The translations under genes and the position numbers were made by a program. A stretch of 50,743 nucleotides of DNA, taken from assembly GCA_024638965.1 (NCBI GenBank), contig JAHEJI010000014.1:1-50743 (forward strand), in the 5' to 3' direction. This DNA comes from Planctomycetaceae bacterium. GTDB taxonomy: Bacteria > Planctomycetota > Planctomycetia > Pirellulales > Pirellulaceae. Below the pieces are notes generated by a model. The model did not search any database. It worked only from the letters and a program-made list of their open reading frames with translations, and had not been told where the DNA came from. Positions within the stretch are counted from its first letter, which is position 1. Each line of letters begins with the position of its first letter. Positions 27,509-36,881 of the stretch are shown here, in pieces.

Positions 27509-28000
27509 TCAAAGTTCTTTAACAAAAACACATGACGCGCTGACTGAATCTTCTAGCAAGTTTCGCGCCATTCCGAATCCTGAGATATCGGGGCGTGTTG
27601 CTGTTATCGTTAGTTGTAGAACCGTACCTCGGGGCACCTCATCCAATCCAGCCGTCACAGCGCCAGTTGCTGGAATGTCAAAGTGTATGATCGGTGCCAT
27701 CTCGACCCCCGCCGTGTTTACGGTTCGAGGAACCACGTCGATGTCAATGTCAAAGTCCACCATGTCTCGTTGAGTTAGAATCGCCGATGCTGCTTGACGG
27801 ACCATCTCAGCGTCTCCAGGACCTTTGGATGCAGCAATCGCAGCTTGGTGAGCTGCCACTCGGATCGAGTGTTGATGATGAAGTCCGCCTGATAATTCGA
27901 CGGATCCGACAACAATCAGCAATATGAACGGAGCGCAAAAGGCCATTTCGACCGCCGCAGACCCCTGCCGTCTTACTGGGTTGGTGGATTTTCTTAACAT
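27509..28000 (-). CDS. TadE-family protein, first gene of the cluster
   Basis: This 163-residue protein shows the TadE N-terminus RRQGSAAVEMAFCAPFILLI, followed by SVELSGGLHHQHSIRVAAHQ and a soluble tail. The conserved Glu is in VEMAF. It has two Cys residues (C22 and one near the end). It starts at ATG 28000 with no clear ribosome site. Its stop overlaps the possible TTG start of the second TadE gene. The two TadE proteins plus TadG probably form one surface structure. The promoter must lie in 28001-28440. Confidence 0.88.
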   Translation of the reverse strand: MLRKSTNPVRRQGSAAVEMAFCAPFILLIVVGSVELSGGLHHQHSIRVAAHQAAIAASKGPGDAEMVRQAASAILTQRDMVDFDIDIDVVPRTVNTAGVEMAPIIHFDIPATGAVTAGLDEVPRGTVLQLTITATRPDISGFGMARNLLEDSVSASCVFVKEL

Positions 28001-28440
28001 GGGATTAATAACAACAAAAAATTCTTGGTGATGTCACGTGAAAAGGGTAGGTTCGAAATCCTAGCTCATGATCACACCCTGCAATTAATTCAGCTCTCAA
28101 AACCGATAATTGAAAGCACCGTTCATAACGATTATGAGGCCTGGTTGCATTGCGCTCATTACTCGTTGAGTCCAGCTCGCCATAGTCCTACAAAATCCAA
28201 GACGATCCCCGTTGGCTGTCGCCCCAAACTTCCAGTTTTTTCTAACGCAGCCAAAATCATCGAAAACATCTCGAATCAACAATTCGTTGGTTACTTGTAA
28301 GATATTGCGAATCGGTTTTAATTAACGAAAATCATTTGTCTTCTTGATTATGGCCAAGAAATAACCGTTGGCGGCGAATAGACGACCAGGATTAATAGCC
28401 GAAATAGTTCGAGTCAACATTGCTTTGAATTGGGAGATTC
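28001..28440. other. Divergent spacer, nothing recognised
   Basis: This 440-bp gap between divergent genes probably holds the promoters of the TadE cluster and of the membrane-protein gene at 28441. I see no convincing gene; the longest frame has no family features. Confidence 0.45.
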
Positions 28441-29319
28441 ATGTCTGACAAACCAGCAGCCGTTCCAATGTTAAAACCGATCATGCTTTATGATCATTTG
28501 CCCGGAATCCTCGCCGGGTATCCCGCCGTTCTTTTTTTCCTGCTGGGCTCGATCTCATACTTTGTCGGCATGGGACCGGACGGAGCCAATTATCGGCACA
28601 TGATGTTTTGGATCGGATTGTCGGTCATGCTGGTCTGGTACGTAGCGTTTCGATTCAATTTGCCAAAGAGTAAGTTCCTTTTGATGTTCGGGTTGCTCGG
28701 AACGTTTGTCGGGATTCCGGTTGTTTTGGAATTGACGGGTCGCATCCGACCGTTTTCCTGGACCGGAGAGCTGCTGGGTAGGCTCGCACCGGAGGCGAAT
28801 TCGGGAGCATGGTTTGCGTTATCGCTGGTCTTCTTCCTCATCTGGCTGGGAAACTACATTTATAGTCGCACACACCTACGCGTTCGGATCGACGAATCAG
28901 GGCTCACGGTGAATCGATTGGGCGGGAAGGGTGAGCGTTTTGAGTTGATCGGTCTCAAAACAGAAAACGAACCGCTGGACTATCTTGAGCTATTCCTGGC
29001 TGGAGTTGGTTCGCTTAAGCTTAAAACTCGAATGAACAAACCGATCTTCGAGATGAAACGGGTGATCGGGCTTTACCGAACTCCCTGGTTCCCGTTCTTC
29101 AAAAGCAAATTGGCCCGGATCGAAGAAATGCTCAGCTACCAGGGCAAAGTCGTATCTGTTGACGTGGCTCAGGAAAAAGTCGACATGGCCGAGCAAGCGG
29201 ATATGGCCGAAAGTGACGCACTTGACGATGATATCACAGGCGAAGATGGTGGCTCGCATGGTGAGTTTGATGAAGGTACGATGGCGGACGAAACCGGGCA
29301 AGGCGAGAGTTTCTCTTAG
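28441..29319 (+). CDS. Membrane protein with soluble C-terminal domain
   Basis: This 292-residue protein has four hydrophobic helices (about residues 18-42, 55-74, 79-99 and 118-138). A small beta-rich domain (VRIDESGLTVNRLGGKGERF) follows. The tail is strongly acidic (DALDDDITGEDGGSHGEFDE and similar). The soluble part resembles PH-like bacterial domains, but I cannot name a family. ATG at 28441 has GGGAGA upstream. The next gene begins 22 bp after its stop, so both form an operon. Acidic tails suggest partner binding. Function unknown. Confidence 0.8.
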   Translation: MSDKPAAVPMLKPIMLYDHLPGILAGYPAVLFFLLGSISYFVGMGPDGANYRHMMFWIGLSVMLVWYVAFRFNLPKSKFLLMFGLLGTFVGIPVVLELTGRIRPFSWTGELLGRLAPEANSGAWFALSLVFFLIWLGNYIYSRTHLRVRIDESGLTVNRLGGKGERFELIGLKTENEPLDYLELFLAGVGSLKLKTRMNKPIFEMKRVIGLYRTPWFPFFKSKLARIEEMLSYQGKVVSVDVAQEKVDMAEQADMAESDALDDDITGEDGGSHGEFDEGTMADETGQGESFS

Positions 29320-29341
29320 CAGAGTCTGACCAAGACGAACC

Positions 29342-29824
29342 ATGTTCAAAACCATCTACCGAACGCTGTTGCTGGCGTGTTTTTCCATGTGGTTCGGTGG
29401 TTTTGGTTTCTATGTTTCGATTGTGGTTCCAATTGGAACCGATATTCTTGGCTCGGCACGAAATCAAGGAATGATTACTCAGCAGGTCACCGACTGGTTG
29501 AACCTGTTTGCCGGGATCGCCGTTGTCGCAATGCTCCTGGAGTCATACGTCAGCTGGAAGTCATGTGCCGGTTTTAGTAAATGGTGGTTGTTGAGTTTTT
29601 CTGTATTGGTCGGTGTTCTTCTGGGTGGACTCGTTTGGCTGCATCCGGTTTTGGATGCCATGATCGATCCCAACGATATGGAGATAAGCGACGAAGCGAA
29701 GTTCTATCAACTCCATCGCTTGTATCTTTGGCTGAGTACAATTCAATGGATTGCCGCGTGGGCTTGGTTGATCGTGTTGTCGTTCCGCTGGTCACGGACA
29801 AGGACCGTTGAAGGGGTTAAATGA
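29342..29824 (+). CDS. Small integral membrane protein, DUF4149-like
   Basis: This 160-residue protein has four hydrophobic helices, near residues 7-33, 50-70, 80-100 and 130-150. The N-terminal pattern MWFGGFGFYVSIVVP and the YQLHRLYLWLST segment resemble DUF4149-type copper or quinone-related membrane proteins; the match is from memory and weak. It is the second gene of an operon with 28441-29319. The role is unknown. Confidence 0.7.
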   Translation: MFKTIYRTLLLACFSMWFGGFGFYVSIVVPIGTDILGSARNQGMITQQVTDWLNLFAGIAVVAMLLESYVSWKSCAGFSKWWLLSFSVLVGVLLGGLVWLHPVLDAMIDPNDMEISDEAKFYQLHRLYLWLSTIQWIAAWAWLIVLSFRWSRTRTVEGVK

Positions 29825-29890
29825 CAAGCTTAGTTGGACAGCGCCGTAATCTTTCACGCGGAAAAACACGATGGTTCACGCAGCTGTGAT

Positions 29891-29946
29891 CGGCACGGCG
29901 CTAGCCGCCGGTTCGATGCGTAAAAAAATGGGCTACCGCGGTGCCG
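29891..29946. repeat. Imperfect inverted repeat between convergent genes
   Basis: CGGCACGGCGCTAGCC (29891-29906) pairs with GGCTACCGCGGTGCCG (29931-29946) at all but two positions around a 24-base loop that contains an A7 run. The element lies between the stops of the membrane-protein gene and the J-like gene, and may act as a two-way terminator or REP-like element. Confidence 0.6.
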
Positions 29947-29997
29947 CTCAAAGAACGTAGCGCTCTCCAATTTGGAAGGGAAACGTCACCCCGAGCC

Positions 29998-32094
29998 TTA
30001 AGATCCTTCCAATCGTTTCCCCAAGCTTGTTAGACCAAATTCATCGGCGATTTTTTTTCCGCTGTTGATGATCTTGTTCTTGAGACGCTGGTCCGAGATT
30101 GTTTTTGCAGAGGCAATCATTTGCCGTAACAAGAATCTGGCTCGACGTTCGTCCAGTTTTTCTTTTCCGACGCTAATCAGGCCACTATTCAATCGCATGT
30201 CGTAGTCGATTTCGACCCACAACCGGAATTCGTCCAGAACATCGATGACACGTCGAATGTCACCCGTTTTCACCGCCAATCGGTACGCGATTTCAAAGCT
30301 AACGACTCGATTGGTGGCGTTTTTTTCAGTAACCGCCGCGTCCAAAACCGAACCAAGAGCTCCTTCGGCCTGGTCAGGTCGCAGTCGTCTAAGATCATCC
30401 ACGCCAAGTCGAACTCTCGCTTTGGGTGTAAGTTCTCTCAGAATCGAGCTGTCAAGTTCTTCTGTTTTCGAATCTGGTACGCCTACCGTTTCAGGATCGA
30501 AATTTATGTAATTGATGATCGGAGTTGGGTCATGATTGTCTTTCTCCGCCTCTTTTGCGAATTCAATTGCCCGATCTTTGTACTTCGCATCAATATGCGA
30601 GTGAGCCGCATAAAAGGCAGCTTTCTGCATTCGCCACGTCGGCACGTCTTCTTTCGCGCCCTGGTCGGCCAAGGCCATCGCAATCCCAGGCGGCAGGAAT
30701 TCATAATTGTATGTGATGTTGGCCCCATCGATTCGCAGGACAACATATTGTTCAGAACCTTCCACAAAACCGATGGCGCGATTCGCGACTCGAATCTCCT
30801 GGCCGCTGGAAATGTTTGCGGCACTACTGACAACTTGTTGCCAAAATCCCTCTAACAAAGACTTGATATTTCCGGCCGAATAGGCAGCCTTCTGAATTTC
30901 TTTTTGTTTAGGGTCAAGTTGAATTTTTTTGTTGGATTCAAACTTCTTGAACAGTGACTTGGCGTTTTCGATTTCGTTTTGTGCAGTCTGCGCGTCGCGA
31001 CGATACATGGCTCGACGCGCATTTTCCATGTGTCGGCGAAACTGAATCAACTCATCGAATTCGAGACTTACATATTTGACGTTTGATTTGGCGATTCCGG
31101 ATCCTGGTTTTGCGGGAGCAGGCTTGGAAGCCGATCCACCCAGTTCCGTTGGCGATTCTTCAGACTCACCATTGCCAGGCGGAGTAACAACCAAAGTTGA
31201 GTCGTCTTTGTCCGGGTTTTCGGAAAGTTCACCGCCGTTCGGCTCCTCAACGTTCCTAGCTGTCGATGCGGCCACGTCCGGCGATGTGACATTCGTAAAA
31301 TCTTCAAGGTTCAACACCACGTAGACCAACGCAATAATGCCCATGATGCAAAGAATAAGACCCAGGATAGGAACGAAGTACGATCGTTTCTTGCGTCGGT
31401 ATTTTGCCGACTTGACCGCCACCCCGGCCGATGCTGGGTCGTTGTTTGTGAGTGAAAAATCGGTGAAGGCTGCGTCGTTCGAAGTCGGAGCGACGGGATT
31501 AGTTTTAGCCGCGCCCTGAGCGGGAATCGGGACGGCCATCGGGATGTCGGGGTGAGCTGGCGGCGAAACAGGCTGAACACTCGCATTTGGACTCGTATCA
31601 ATAATCTGAGGCGGAGAAGGCGGACTTTGGTTATCGGCCGTCGGTGCAGGATGTTGCTCCTGCATCGGTGCCGCGGGCGAGTGAGATGCCGCGACCGGAA
31701 GCGTCGTCGGGACCGGTTTTGGGGCAAGGCCAGTCGTGGATTCGTGAGGCAAACATTCCAGGGAACTCGCCGGAGGCTCGGCCGCCATCGACGGCGCAGA
31801 CTGTTTCTGTTTTCGAACAGCCTCTAATTGGGACTTAAGTTTCTTATCGTACTCCGCTCGAGCGGCGGGATCGGTTAGAATACTGTGTGCCTTCAGGATT
31901 CGTTGTTTGATCTTTTCAAAAGCTGCGGCCTGCCCGGAAGTCGGCGCTACTTTTTTGAGCTGGGCCAAACGTGTCTTGGCTGCTTTTTCGATCGCATTCG
32001 AATCGCGTTCACTGGACTTGAGACCCAGCAATTGATAATGATTTGGATTTACAGACTTTTCAGGAAGTCCCAACCAGATGTGAAATGGATTCAT
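29998..32094 (-). CDS. Membrane protein with HPD-less J-like domain
   Basis: This 698-residue protein opens with a J-like domain: PNHYQLLGL near residue 18, then an Ala/Lys-rich helix and AHSILTDPAARAEYDKKL near residue 70. The HPD tripeptide needed to stimulate Hsp70 is missing. A Pro/Ala-rich low-complexity stretch (about 100-220) leads to a transmembrane helix near residues 235-260. The rest (about 340-698) is a soluble, mostly helical domain without a known match. Planctomycetes have many such proteins with this opening (IWLGLPE...NHYQLLGL). ATG at 32094 lacks a strong ribosome site. It is monocistronic and its job is unknown. Confidence 0.85.
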   Translation of the reverse strand: MNPFHIWLGLPEKSVNPNHYQLLGLKSSERDSNAIEKAAKTRLAQLKKVAPTSGQAAAFEKIKQRILKAHSILTDPAARAEYDKKLKSQLEAVRKQKQSAPSMAAEPPASSLECLPHESTTGLAPKPVPTTLPVAASHSPAAPMQEQHPAPTADNQSPPSPPQIIDTSPNASVQPVSPPAHPDIPMAVPIPAQGAAKTNPVAPTSNDAAFTDFSLTNNDPASAGVAVKSAKYRRKKRSYFVPILGLILCIMGIIALVYVVLNLEDFTNVTSPDVAASTARNVEEPNGGELSENPDKDDSTLVVTPPGNGESEESPTELGGSASKPAPAKPGSGIAKSNVKYVSLEFDELIQFRRHMENARRAMYRRDAQTAQNEIENAKSLFKKFESNKKIQLDPKQKEIQKAAYSAGNIKSLLEGFWQQVVSSAANISSGQEIRVANRAIGFVEGSEQYVVLRIDGANITYNYEFLPPGIAMALADQGAKEDVPTWRMQKAAFYAAHSHIDAKYKDRAIEFAKEAEKDNHDPTPIINYINFDPETVGVPDSKTEELDSSILRELTPKARVRLGVDDLRRLRPDQAEGALGSVLDAAVTEKNATNRVVSFEIAYRLAVKTGDIRRVIDVLDEFRLWVEIDYDMRLNSGLISVGKEKLDERRARFLLRQMIASAKTISDQRLKNKIINSGKKIADEFGLTSLGKRLEGS

Positions 32095-32277
32095 CTTTGC
32101 TAAGCAACGTTAATTGTGGATTGGGTTCCGATCAGAAACGTTTGTTGCGGAGCTAATGCCACGGCCAGATATCTATAGCCTATCGCGCAAGCTATTTTTT
32201 TTCCATGGTTTTCCCGCGCTGACATCATCGTTCATAATTTGTCGAAATAACCAAAAAATTACAACTAATTGCGTTAA

Positions 32278-34068
32278 ATGAGTAACGAAATCGTAAACAT
32301 CGCAGGATACAAGTTTGTGCCGCTGGGCGAACTTGCGGATCGTAAGGCCAGACTTTTGTCGCGTTGCAGAATGCTCGAGCTAAAAGGCACGATTCTGATC
32401 AGTTCGGAGGGAATCAACCTTTTTGTCGCTGGTACACGCGAAAACATAGATTCTTTCCTCGCTGAACTGACCAGCGAAAACGAATTTGCGAACATCCCGA
32501 TTAAAGAGAGTTACAGCGATTATCAACCGTTCAGCCGGATGCTGGTTCGGATTAAACAAGAGATTATTTCGATGGGTGTTCCGCAAATCCAACCGGCAAA
32601 AAAAACGAGTCCAAAAGTCTCGGCTGGAACGCTGAAAAAATGGCTCGATGACGGTCGCGACCTAACTCTACTTGATGTCAGAAATGACTACGAGGTTGAA
32701 ATCGGCACATTCGAAAATGCTTTGCCGATCGGCATCGAAAGTTTTCGCGAGTTTCCCAAAGCGATTCAGTCCTTGTCGACCGACTTAAGACAAAAGCCTG
32801 TTGTGATGTTTTGCACGGGTGGGATTCGATGCGAAAAAGCAGGTCCGATCATGGAACACGAAGGATTCGGTGAAATCTATCAACTGGACGGTGGAATCCT
32901 GAAATACTTTGAAGAATGTGGAGGTGAGCACTACGAGGGCGAATGTTTTGTGTTCGACAAACGGGTCGCACTTGACTCTACTTTGTCAGAAACCGGAACG
33001 GAACAGTGCTACGCGTGCCAGGCAATCTTGTCGATCGAAGATCAGAAAAGCGAGCGATACGTTCCGGGCAAGACTTGTTCGCATTGTTACAAGACAGGCG
33101 AGCAGATGATGCAGGAACTGACCGATTCTCGAAACGCGAGAATCGCTGAGATCACCACTCCCCTGCCCGGCAATCAGCCTTATGAAAACGTGCGTCCAAT
33201 GAACGTTCCACTGAAGTTTGATCAGCAGACCGTGATGGACTTTCTCAGTGGCCTCCACCCGCATCTGGGAGCCGAGTTTTGGATTTCTGCATGTGAACAA
33301 CAACGAATTCGATACAAGGGCAAACCGATTCATGCGGACCAGATAATCCGGTCCGGTTGGCGTATCGAACACTTGATTCCGCAAACGGTGGAACCGGCCG
33401 TCAACGCCGACATCAAGATCATCTACGAAGACGATGCGTTGATCGTCGTCGACAAACCCGCTCCGCTGCCAATGCATCCCTGCGGCCGTTTCAATCGCAA
33501 TTCATTGATTTACATTTTGGGATGCATTTACTCAGGCGAACGCCTACGCATGTCGCATCGACTCGACGCGAACACGACCGGCGTCGTGATCATCTGCCGG
33601 AAACGCATTGCGGCCGATTGGATTCGCATCCAATTTGAACATGGCAAAATTCAAAAGACGTATCTCGCGCGAATTCACGGTGCACCTTCAGCGGCTCAGT
33701 TCGAATGTGATGCTTCGATCGCCGATACACCCTCGGCGGCTGGCGTTCGGCAGATTGACGAAAACGGGCTTGAGGCGCGCACGGAATTCAGGGTCGTGAA
33801 GGAATTCAATGATGGCACCAGTCTTGTTGAGTGTTATCCAAAAACGGGTCGGACCAATCAAATTCGGGTCCATCTCTGGCATCTCGGGTTTCCGATTCTG
33901 GGTGACCCGTGTTACTTGCCAAGCGGGGAGCTGAAAGCATCCCAGACGTTGTCAGTCGATGCTTCACCGATGTGTCTGCATGCGTGGCAGCTTCAGTTTC
34001 TACATCCGTTTTCCAGAAAAGAGCTGTCAATCGAATCACCGCGACCCACCTGGGCAGCCAACCACTGA
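32278..34068 (+). CDS. TrhO-like rhodanese fused to RluA pseudouridine synthase
   Basis: This 596-residue protein joins two RNA-modification enzymes. Residues 1-275 match the TrhO/UPF0176 family, which hydroxylates U34 of tRNAs. They include the SSEGINLFVAGTRENI block, catalytic Cys179 in MFCTGGIRCEKAG and a Cys4 zinc-like group (C244, C247, C267, C270). Residues 300-596 match RluA-type pseudouridine synthases, with catalytic Asp430 in SHRLDANTTGVVI, then KTGRTNQIRVHLW and MCLHAWQLQFLHPF. All catalytic residues are present, so both parts can be active. ATG at 32278 lacks a clear ribosome site. No S4 domain is seen. Its 3' end has two degenerate copies at 45925-46320. Confidence 0.93.
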   Translation: MSNEIVNIAGYKFVPLGELADRKARLLSRCRMLELKGTILISSEGINLFVAGTRENIDSFLAELTSENEFANIPIKESYSDYQPFSRMLVRIKQEIISMGVPQIQPAKKTSPKVSAGTLKKWLDDGRDLTLLDVRNDYEVEIGTFENALPIGIESFREFPKAIQSLSTDLRQKPVVMFCTGGIRCEKAGPIMEHEGFGEIYQLDGGILKYFEECGGEHYEGECFVFDKRVALDSTLSETGTEQCYACQAILSIEDQKSERYVPGKTCSHCYKTGEQMMQELTDSRNARIAEITTPLPGNQPYENVRPMNVPLKFDQQTVMDFLSGLHPHLGAEFWISACEQQRIRYKGKPIHADQIIRSGWRIEHLIPQTVEPAVNADIKIIYEDDALIVVDKPAPLPMHPCGRFNRNSLIYILGCIYSGERLRMSHRLDANTTGVVIICRKRIAADWIRIQFEHGKIQKTYLARIHGAPSAAQFECDASIADTPSAAGVRQIDENGLEARTEFRVVKEFNDGTSLVECYPKTGRTNQIRVHLWHLGFPILGDPCYLPSGELKASQTLSVDASPMCLHAWQLQFLHPFSRKELSIESPRPTWAANH

Positions 34069-34273
34069 GACAATAAGGCTTTCTGCACCAATGCACTCGC
34101 TTTTGGAAATTGCTTGGCAAACTTTCCGGCTTGTAGCGACTACATGAATTGTTACCGCTCAAGCGGATTGGTGAACGGGATCGGACGATAACAAAGAGTA
34201 CGCTCGATTGCGTCTTTACTTCTTTGCACATAATCCGGGCGCGTATTTGCCGACAAGTTCAAGGATGAACGAA

Positions 34274-35755
34274 ATGCCGTGGCGATTGTCAATACTAACC
34301 TGTTGGGCAGTGATGGTCTCAATCGTTTCGTTTTCACTTGGTTGTCGATCAGGCGGTCATACGAATGACGAACGATATAATCGGTTGTCGAGCACCTATA
34401 TTAATGCGCAAAATCAACCTACGTACGCGTCCACACCAGTTTTCGAGCAATTCAGCGGACCTCATTCGATTGAGGAGTATTTGCAACTCGGTTTGAAGCA
34501 GAATCCTGAAATCCAGGAAGTTCGATTGATGGTCGAATCATTGGCCAATCGAGTACCGCAGGCTGCATCACTACCCGATCCAATGCTGGGAGCAACTGTG
34601 TTTCCTTCCCCCGTCCAAACCGCTGCTGGCGAGCAGGATTTTGCTCTTTCGATGAATCAAAAAATTCCCTGGCGAGGAAAACTGGCAACGCGCGCGGCCG
34701 TCGCTGAGCAAGACGTTAACGCTGCGCGTGCGCGACTAGCCGCTGTGGAATTGAAGGTAGCTGAACAAATCAAGAATGCCTATTTCCAACTCTACTTCCT
34801 ACAGCAAGCGATCTCGATTATCGAAAACGACAAAGAACAACTTGCATTTATTGAGTCGGTTGTTCGACCGATGTATGAAGTTAAACGTGATGTAACTCAG
34901 CAGGATTTATTGCAGGTTCAAGTTGCACTCTCTCGGCTCGACTCGGAATGGGTCAATTTTCAGCAGCAAAAGGATAGCGCGCAAGCGCGGCTTGCCCGCT
35001 TGCTCCATGTTTCGCCTGAAACCAGACCTGAGGCAATGGACAGTTTGCCCCCGGAACAAACCGTTCAAGATGTTCAGCTGCTGTATGAATTGGCCATTCA
35101 GGCACGACCTGAACTGCACGCCCAATTGGCGACGATTGAAAAGGACCGGCGTGCAGCATGCCTGGCAGAACTCAACAATTGCCCCGATCTGACATTTGGT
35201 TTCAACTGGATAGCAACATCCCAGGACGGAATAAGTCCAGTCGCCAATGGGGATGATGCCTTCATGCTGACCCTGGGCATGAACCTGCCGGTGTATAAGA
35301 AGCGGATCGACGCGGGAGTTCGCGAAGCACATACCCGTGCCCTTTCAAACGCACGAAAATACGACCGCCTGAAAGACGAAACAATAGAAGGTGTCGCTGA
35401 TCTTTTTGCAAAGATCAAAAGCCAGCAAGAGAATCTTCGTCTGTTTCGTAATGACATCATACCCAAACAAGAATTGACAGTCAGTCAGTCCTTAAGCGAC
35501 TATCGTGTGAATAAAGTCGACATATTACAAGTATTAGAAAACTGGCGTCAACTGCTCCGCTTTCACATCGCTGAAAAGCGCTTCGAAACCGACTTGCAAC
35601 AGTCGCTCGCTTCTTTGGCGCGACAAATTGGAAGCTTTGAACTACCAGCCGATACGGCGGCGAGAGAACCAGTCCCAGAGTCGCCTCGAGGCGAATCCAA
35701 TGCAGACAATCAAATCGATGAAGCGACCAAAAACGGATCAGAAGATGTACGGTAA
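34274..35755 (+). CDS. cusC: TolC-like outer-membrane efflux lipoprotein
   Basis: This 493-residue protein is the outer-membrane channel of an RND efflux complex. Residues 1-24 are a lipoprotein signal ending in SFSLGC, with Cys24 as the acylation site, as in CusC. The OEP family pattern follows: SIEEYLQLGLKQNPEIQEVR, then VAEQDVNAARARLAAVELKV and the second half with ELHAQLATIEKDRRAACLAE. The fold is expected to be a beta barrel with long helices. ATG at 34274 has AAGGA upstream; the frame could begin at TTG 34208 or ATG 34265. The next gene overlaps its end by 11 bases. The symbol is assigned by cluster context. Confidence 0.9.
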   Translation: MPWRLSILTCWAVMVSIVSFSLGCRSGGHTNDERYNRLSSTYINAQNQPTYASTPVFEQFSGPHSIEEYLQLGLKQNPEIQEVRLMVESLANRVPQAASLPDPMLGATVFPSPVQTAAGEQDFALSMNQKIPWRGKLATRAAVAEQDVNAARARLAAVELKVAEQIKNAYFQLYFLQQAISIIENDKEQLAFIESVVRPMYEVKRDVTQQDLLQVQVALSRLDSEWVNFQQQKDSAQARLARLLHVSPETRPEAMDSLPPEQTVQDVQLLYELAIQARPELHAQLATIEKDRRAACLAELNNCPDLTFGFNWIATSQDGISPVANGDDAFMLTLGMNLPVYKKRIDAGVREAHTRALSNARKYDRLKDETIEGVADLFAKIKSQQENLRLFRNDIIPKQELTVSQSLSDYRVNKVDILQVLENWRQLLRFHIAEKRFETDLQQSLASLARQIGSFELPADTAAREPVPESPRGESNADNQIDEATKNGSEDVR

Positions 35756-36110
35756 GATTAGAAAAAAAATAAGCAAACCAGAACGTGAGAGGCACAAAAG
35801 GATCGGACGTTTCCTTCGCGCTGTCAGCCTCCTGTCGCTGGTCGCGCTCCAGGGATGCGCGTCATCTTACAATTGCTACCCTTGCGGTAAAGTAAATTGC
35901 GACTACTGTCCGCCAAAACCGCTGCCGTATTCCGACTTTCAATCATGCAATTGTAACGATTCGATTGGCCAAGCTTATCTGACAACCCTGTCGACTCCTG
36001 AATACCAGAAATCCACTTCTGAAATGGTGCCGCGTTTGGACTATGAAATGACTGTTTCTGATGGACAGAATGAGGCTAACGACGAAAAACCAGACAGTCC
36101 TGACGAATAA
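35745..36110 (+). CDS. Small Cys-containing lipoprotein of the metal-efflux cluster
   Basis: This 121-residue protein begins with a basic segment and a lipobox signal (LLSLVALQGC, Cys near residue 38). The mature part starts with SSYNCYPCGKVNCDYCPPKP, giving four Cys plus a CNC motif near SCNCND, so a metal-binding head is likely. The C-terminal third is acidic and polar. The start at 35745 overlaps the stop of the TolC gene by 11 bases, which suggests translational coupling. It lies in the same cluster as the 13-Cys exported protein. No known family. Confidence 0.7.
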   Translation: MYGKIRKKISKPERERHKRIGRFLRAVSLLSLVALQGCASSYNCYPCGKVNCDYCPPKPLPYSDFQSCNCNDSIGQAYLTTLSTPEYQKSTSEMVPRLDYEMTVSDGQNEANDEKPDSPDE

Positions 36111-36230
36111 AAATTGGAAAATCGGCTGATTGCTGGATCTTGAAAGAAAATGGTTGACCTTGACCCATCGGTGCGATACTAGAATGATGTAAACAGCTCA
36201 TTCGACGACGTTTCGAGATCCACTTCAATC

Positions 36231-36704
36231 GTGTATTCAAGCAAACCCATTTACGACTTCGCAAAACAGCTGATGGCGTGGTCTGCCATCTCGATGCTGT
36301 TTGTGCAGCCATTGAGTTTGAGCGGATACGATTGCGGATGCAATTCGTCCAATATGCAACAGGCGGAGAAGAGTACCTGCTGCTCTGCGAATGTGCCGGC
36401 CAAGTCGTGTTATGCTTCAAAGAAAAAATCTTGTTGCTCAGCAAACACCGAAGTTCGAAACACGCCTTGCCACTGTGGCGAACAGTGCAGGTGTTCCAGC
36501 AATACGCCTGGCCAACCGTTACCAGCTGTTCCACCAAGTGAATCCCAAACCGATCACACGCAATCGTTGGCACTGACCCTAAGCATTGCTCCAATCGTGG
36601 CATCCCTGCCCGACGCCGAATATGGTGGTCAGTCTTTTTCGGTCTATCGACCTGTTCTTACGGCGCAGCAAATTTGCGTCCTTCTCTCTCGCTTTACCTG
36701 TTGA
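36231..36704 (+). CDS. Exported protein with 13 cysteines
   Basis: This 157-residue protein starts with GTG at 36231 and a hydrophobic signal-like segment (residues 10-30). A Cys cluster follows: CGC, TCC, SCY, SCC, then CHCGEQCRC. Eleven Cys lie within about 55 residues, with Ser and Lys between them; two more come later. The C-terminal part is hydrophobic (LALTLSIAPIVASLPDAEYGG) and ends with ICVLLSRFTC. It resembles short Cys-rich proteins often found next to Cus-type genes in planctomycetes; this is recall, not a search. A metal chaperone or buffer role in the periplasm is likely by context. The start codon is the only plausible one. Confidence 0.65.
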   Translation: MYSSKPIYDFAKQLMAWSAISMLFVQPLSLSGYDCGCNSSNMQQAEKSTCCSANVPAKSCYASKKKSCCSANTEVRNTPCHCGEQCRCSSNTPGQPLPAVPPSESQTDHTQSLALTLSIAPIVASLPDAEYGGQSFSVYRPVLTAQQICVLLSRFTC

Positions 36705-36881
36705 TTCGAAATTCCACAGGGAAACTGCGCGCAGATTGCGTCATAGCTATCACTGAACTTGCGATTGCGCAAAATTCGGCTGCTTGATAAGGTTTCAACG
36801 CGTGCTACATCTTTCCCTCGTTAAGGTTGAATCAATCTCCGATCAGCGCGATGTCCTTCACAAAGAAATTTAGGGTGGGCC

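Noticed and set aside
28025-28300. 91-codon frame in the divergent spacer
   Set aside because: No ribosome site, no family match and it overlaps the expected promoters.
34208-34273. Upstream TTG and ATG starts for the TolC-like gene
   Set aside because: The lipoprotein signal and the AAGGA site fit ATG 34274 best. The longer version puts a polar stretch ahead of the signal.
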